Source of the DNA: a bacterium
GTDB lineage: Bacteria > Electryoneota > Electryoneia > Electryoneales > Electryoneaceae
Direction: 5' to 3'
NCBI GenBank assembly: GCA_028278125.1
Contig: JANQEY010000017.1
Span: forward strand, 1-7,858
Length of the DNA stretch: 7,858 nucleotides
Shown: piece after piece, positions 5,291 to 7,858 of the stretch
How positions within the stretch are numbered: position 1 is the stretch's first letter
Layout of the letters: each line of letters opens with the position of its first letter
Program-made: the position numbers and the translations under genes
Notes under the pieces: model-generated
Databases searched by the model: none
Told to the model about the DNA's origin: nothing
What the model saw: the letters and a program-made list of their open reading frames with translations, nothing else

Positions 5291-6653
5291 GTTTTAAAGC
5301 CTTTTTTTCGGATAACATCTGCAGGTATTCATCTTCATAAAAGAATTTTTCATCCCCGAATGCCGGTTGCAGATCATTCAGCCATGTCGCTTTGGGATCA
5401 AATTTGGCGAAGAAAGGACGTTGTACCCAATCCTCATTACGTCCTTGAATAAAACGAAGGACGAATAATTTCTCACCCCTGATTTCGGTGATACCCTGGA
5501 TCTCGACTTTACCGGGAGCGGCGCTCATGGATGGTCCTCTGGCGGTCCGGGCAAGTCCTGATACTTGTTGTATGGCCTCGCGATAGATTTCCCACGCTTT
5601 TACCAGTGGTACCTCAAAATACCGGCGTGCACCGGTGTCTCTTTCTACAAACATATAGTAAGGGATAACACCGGATTTAACCTGTAAACGCCACATCCTG
5701 GCCCAGATATCGGCATTATCGTTGATCCTGGCGAGCAAGGGACCTTGTGCCCTGATCTGGGCGCCGGTATTCCGAATACGCTGGATGGCTTTTTGGGTTA
5801 TGCGCGGTTCGAGTTCACGCCAGTGGTTCATATGTGCCATTATCGCGACATGCTTGCCCGCCTTGGTCAGTTTTTCGAATAGTCGCAACAGGTCATCTGC
5901 ATCCGGATCGGTAACAAACCGTTGCGGCCAATAGGTCAGTGCTTTTGTTCCAATACGTAATGTCTGTACATGATCGTACTTGTGTTCTGTTAGTTGATCC
6001 AGGTAGTGCGCAAGATGATGTGTCTTCATTACCATCGGATCACCGCCGGTGATCAGGAGATCCGTAATCTCCGGGTGTACCTCTAGGTAATCGTACAGGG
6101 ATGTCACTTCATTGGATGCGAACCGCAGTGATTTGTCTCCGACAAATTGGGCCCAGCGAAAACAAAAAGTGCAATAGGAATGACATACCTGCCCCTGACT
6201 GGGAAAGAACAACAGTGTTTCCTTGTATTTATGTTGCATTCCCTGCAGTTTTTGATTTTCCAGTTCCGGGATATTGAGCTCCATTTGTCCGGCCGGGTGG
6301 GGGTTTAAACCTTTACGCAACTCCATTGCCAGCGCATCGATCTGTTTTTGCTGCGGTTTCTGCTTTAGTAATGTTGCCATCTGCTCAAATGCGGAAGGGG
6401 ATACCATCCCCCTTTGAGGGAAGGTCAGGAGAAACACGGGATCATCTTCCGGTCTATGCCAATTGATCAACTCATCAATGACATATTGGTTAACCCGGAA
6501 AGGTAGAATATTGGCGACCACTTCGGTTTCAAACTGTAACGTCTTTGGGAGACAGTGGAATTGTTTGATTTGTTCAATTTGTCTATGGGTATAGACCTTA
6601 AATCGGGGCGATGAAACCACCTCAGGACCTGTTAGCGAGAAACTATGACTCAA
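5277..6653 (-). CDS. KamA-family (lysine 2,3-aminomutase-like) radical SAM/PLP enzyme
   Basis: This is a 458-residue enzyme from the preferred TTG start. The radical SAM cluster motif C157-H-S-Y-C161-T-F-C164 (CxxxCxxC) is followed by F-R166, matching the Arg after the third Cys in lysine 2,3-aminomutase that binds the substrate carboxylate. I-T-G-G-D-P at 201-206 is the SAM-binding GGD region typical of KamA. P-G-K382 near 380-382 aligns with the PLP-binding lysine of the family. The expected chemistry is a PLP-dependent 1,2-amino shift on an amino acid using a 5'-deoxyadenosyl radical. The acidic residues that hold the lysine side chain in the clostridial enzyme are not clearly kept, so the substrate is uncertain. 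It is longer than EpmB (about 340 residues), so a role in EF-P modification is not assumed. TTG at 6653-6651 has GGGAG seven bases upstream; another in-frame TTG at 6713 (478 residues) lacks a ribosome site, and a GTG at 6620 is also possible. Confidence 0.85.
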   Translation of the reverse strand: MSHSFSLTGPEVVSSPRFKVYTHRQIEQIKQFHCLPKTLQFETEVVANILPFRVNQYVIDELINWHRPEDDPVFLLTFPQRGMVSPSAFEQMATLLKQKPQQKQIDALAMELRKGLNPHPAGQMELNIPELENQKLQGMQHKYKETLLFFPSQGQVCHSYCTFCFRWAQFVGDKSLRFASNEVTSLYDYLEVHPEITDLLITGGDPMVMKTHHLAHYLDQLTEHKYDHVQTLRIGTKALTYWPQRFVTDPDADDLLRLFEKLTKAGKHVAIMAHMNHWRELEPRITQKAIQRIRNTGAQIRAQGPLLARINDNADIWARMWRLQVKSGVIPYYMFVERDTGARRYFEVPLVKAWEIYREAIQQVSGLARTARGPSMSAAPGKVEIQGITEIRGEKLFVLRFIQGRNEDWVQRPFFAKFDPKATWLNDLQPAFGDEKFFYEDEYLQMLSEKKALKLIPN

Positions 6654-6656
6654 ACT

Positions 6657-6665
6657 TCCTCTCCC
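6657..6665 (-). promoter_or_regulatory. Ribosome-binding site deciding the TTG start of the KamA-like gene
   Basis: On the minus strand GGGAGAGGA precedes the TTG at 6653-6651; GGGAG (6665-6661) is seven bases from it. The alternative TTG at 6713 has only AT-rich sequence upstream. This is the main reason for choosing the shorter protein. If a longer form exists, it would extend by 20 residues. Confidence 0.55.
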
Positions 6666-6758
6666 GATATTTAGTTGTTTTGCAATGTAAAAATATGGAG
6701 CCGGGTATTTCAAGGTTATTTTTCTAAATTCTTGTTCAATTTTTACCCGGAAAGATGG

Positions 6759-6787
6759 ATTATAACGAAAATTCAGTACCCAGTAAA
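6759..6787 (-). promoter_or_regulatory. Probable sigma-70 promoter for the KamA-like gene
   Basis: On the minus strand TTTACT (6787-6782, four of six matches to TTGACA) is followed after 17 bases by a perfect TATAAT (6764-6759). Transcription would start near 6752, giving a leader of about 100 nt to the TTG at 6653. A palindrome at 6799-6821 lies just upstream and could bind a regulator. Confidence 0.55.
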
Positions 6788-6798
6788 AACTTAGGCTT

Positions 6799-6821
6799 AA
6801 TAGTTATTCTAAATTACTATT
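6799..6821. promoter_or_regulatory. 23-bp imperfect palindrome between divergent promoters
   Basis: Ten-base arms AATAGTTATT (6799-6808) and AATTACTATT (6812-6821) are inverted copies with one mismatch, around a CTA centre. The position just upstream of the minus-strand -35 box suggests an operator. AT-rich sequence makes chance palindromes more common, so the functional call is tentative. Confidence 0.4.
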
Positions 6822-6848
6822 GTAACCGGTTGAATTGTTTCATATATA
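6820..6848 (+). promoter_or_regulatory. Weak sigma-70 promoter candidate for the membrane-protein gene
   Basis: TTGTAA (6820-6825) and TATATA (6843-6848) are 17 bases apart, each with four of six consensus matches. The leader to the ATG at 7037 would be about 180 nt. TACAAT at 6851-6856 is a better -10 but has no -35 at proper spacing. The candidate sits between the two palindromes. Confidence 0.25.
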
Positions 6849-6860
6849 GCTACAATCTTA

Positions 6861-6881
6861 ATATGATTTTGTAAATCATAT
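6861..6881. promoter_or_regulatory. 21-bp perfect palindrome upstream of the membrane-protein gene
   Basis: ATATGATTT (6861-6869) and AAATCATAT (6873-6881) are perfect 9-bp inverted arms around TGT. This has the form of a dimeric-regulator operator; in RNA it would be a weak AT-rich stem. Its centre is 61 bp from that of the palindrome at 6799-6821, about six helical turns. Confidence 0.4.
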
Positions 6882-7022
6882 AGTTAAATATTTTCCAATA
6901 ACGATCAGTATTCAGGTGGAAATATATTCAATAATGAAGAGATTAGAGGAACTAAAGTAGCTCGGTATGACAGGACGATGTGAATACGGTTTACCAATAT
7001 TAAAATGTATGAATAAAAGGTC

Positions 7023-7028
7023 AGGAGG
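7023..7028 (+). promoter_or_regulatory. Strong ribosome-binding site of the BPSS1780-like gene
   Basis: AGGAGG lies eight bases before the ATG at 7037 and is a perfect Shine-Dalgarno, by far the best in the window. It fixes the start of this gene and suggests efficient translation. Confidence 0.85.
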
Positions 7029-7036
7029 GGAAGACG

Positions 7037-7768
7037 ATGACTGATATCGACGCGATAACTGCGGTTTCTGCCAATAGAGGTATTACGTGGTTGCTTGATG
7101 GTTTCGATTATTTCAGGAAAGACTGGCTTGCATGGATAGGAGTGCTGATCATATTTTTTATTATTACTCTGGTGGCCTCACTTATTCCTGTAGTTAATCT
7201 CTTGTTTAATATTGTCGTCCCGATTTTTTTTGGTGGTTTGATGATAGGTTGCCGTGATCAGGATCAGGGTGCCAGTTTTAATATTGCGCATTTGTTTGCA
7301 GGGTTTTCAAATAATCCGGGACAGTATCTGTTACTGGGGCTATTGTATTTTGTCGGGATCATTATCGTGGGGGTGTTAACTATCATACTCATGATTGTTA
7401 TGCTGGGAGGGATGGAATTTATTACTGAGTTACAATCCGGTGATATTGATGCACTAATAGCAAATAGCGTAAATATTTTATTAGCTGTTTTAATCGGTCT
7501 GTTATTTTACCTGCCATTATTGATGGCTATCTGGTTTGCTCCTGCGTTAATCGCCCTGGAAAATCAGTCTGTCCTGGATGCCATGAGGAACAGTTTTAGA
7601 GGCTGTCTTGTCAATGTCATGCCATTTCTTTTATATGGATTAATAGGCCTTGTTTTCTCCATTCTTGCAACGATTCCATTAATGCTGGGGTGGCTGGTCT
7701 TAACACCCATGATTATTGCCAGTATTTATATTGCATACCGGGATATATTTAAGACGAATCCTTCATGA
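7037..7768 (+). CDS. BPSS1780-family multi-pass membrane protein
   Basis: The 243-residue product is mostly hydrophobic, with about six predicted membrane helices (near 30-52, 54-72, 96-124, 143-173, 192-212 and 215-234). A short polar N-terminus contains G-I-T-W-L-L-D-G-F. Elements recalled from the BPSS1780 family are present: a G-L-M-I-G-C-R stretch at 67-73 followed by H-L-F-A-G-F at 85-90, W-F-A-P-A-L at 166-171, and the C-terminal Y-I-A-Y-R-D-I-F at 231-238. The family is widespread in beta- and gammaproteobacteria, and its function is unknown; the product is expected in the inner membrane. Residues 173-190 form a polar stretch with R-N-S-F-R-G-C, typical of a loop between the two halves. 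The gene stands alone, divergent from the KamA-like gene. Confidence 0.85.
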   Translation: MTDIDAITAVSANRGITWLLDGFDYFRKDWLAWIGVLIIFFIITLVASLIPVVNLLFNIVVPIFFGGLMIGCRDQDQGASFNIAHLFAGFSNNPGQYLLLGLLYFVGIIIVGVLTIILMIVMLGGMEFITELQSGDIDALIANSVNILLAVLIGLLFYLPLLMAIWFAPALIALENQSVLDAMRNSFRGCLVNVMPFLLYGLIGLVFSILATIPLMLGWLVLTPMIIASIYIAYRDIFKTNPS

Positions 7769-7858
7769 GCAGAATTTTGACTAGATCGACGATTCAACGA
7801 GTGCACACAAAACAGGATGTTACTCGTGGGTAGGGACTCGGTTCTCGAAGTGTTAAAA
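7769..7858. other. Right-end intergenic sequence, nothing recognised
   Basis: These 90 bases follow the membrane-protein stop. There is a loose 6-bp inverted repeat, ACGAGT (7797-7802) and ACTCGT (7822-7827), with a 19-nt loop, but no T-run after it. No gene, tRNA or clear terminator is visible before the window ends. Confidence 0.4.

Larger units (their letters stand above)
6654..7036. other. AT-rich divergent intergenic region, no gene seen
   Basis: About 380 bases between the KamA-like gene (minus) and the BPSS1780-like gene (plus) hold no credible protein gene, tRNA or mobile element. The part from 6720 to 6960 is markedly AT-rich. It contains a minus-strand promoter candidate (6759-6787), a weaker plus-strand candidate (6820-6848), two long palindromes (6799-6821 and 6861-6881), the self-complementary AACCGGTT at 6824-6831, and a strong ribosome site just before 7037. 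A 25-codon frame at 6967-7044 overlaps the next gene but has no ribosome site. Confidence 0.6.

Noticed and set aside
5301..5308. T-run after the zincin gene as a possible terminator
   Set aside because: Only a very weak stem can be drawn upstream, and the T-run encodes lysine codons of the opposite gene, so it cannot be called an intrinsic terminator.
5722..5934. Plus-strand open frame of 70 codons
   Set aside because: Antisense shadow inside the KamA-like gene.
5277..6653. Annotation as EpmB (EF-P lysine modification)
   Set aside because: The protein is over 100 residues longer than EpmB and no efp or epmA gene is in the window.
6967..7044. 25-codon plus-strand frame overlapping the start of the membrane-protein gene
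   Set aside because: No ribosome site precedes its ATG, and the downstream gene has its own perfect Shine-Dalgarno, so a coupling role is unsupported.

Overview
The window looks like a chromosomal segment of a Gammaproteobacterium (inference). The basis is a BPSS1780-family membrane protein, a DksA/TraR-type zinc-finger regulator, a KamA-family radical SAM enzyme, short intergenic gaps and a moderate GC content. I see no transposase, integrase, phage gene, CRISPR array, tRNA or rRNA. The genus cannot be told from the sequence alone.

Layout. (1) Positions 1-1342, minus strand: a secreted serine beta-lactamase-like hydrolase whose C-terminal end runs off the left edge. (2) A 96-nt divergent spacer. 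(3) Positions 1439-4303, plus strand: three closely spaced genes that probably form an operon. They encode an exported gluzincin-type metallopeptidase, a TlpA-like thioredoxin-fold protein and an AsmA-like protein with one N-terminal membrane anchor. All three products are predicted to face the periplasm, which suggests an envelope role. (4) Positions 4304-4414: a leader rich in inverted repeats. It ends in an 11-bp hairpin that contains the only visible ribosome-binding site of the next gene. (5) Positions 4415-5290, plus strand: a DksA/TraR-type zinc-finger protein, then 12 nt later an uncharacterised small cytoplasmic zincin. (6) Positions 5277-6653, minus strand: a KamA-type (lysine 2,3-aminomutase-like) radical SAM/PLP enzyme that overlaps the zincin gene tail-to-tail by 14 nt. 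(7) Positions 6654-7036: an AT-rich divergent regulatory region with two palindromes and a good minus-strand promoter. (8) Positions 7037-7768, plus strand: a BPSS1780-family multi-pass membrane protein. (9) A 90-nt right end in which I recognise nothing.

Nothing here is a clear-cut new defence or mobile system. The points most worth a second look are the structured leader with a sequestered ribosome-binding site ahead of the DksA-like gene, the KamA homologue whose substrate-binding acidic residues do not match lysine aminomutase, the pairing of a DksA-like regulator with an unknown zincin, and the peptidase/thioredoxin/AsmA envelope cluster.
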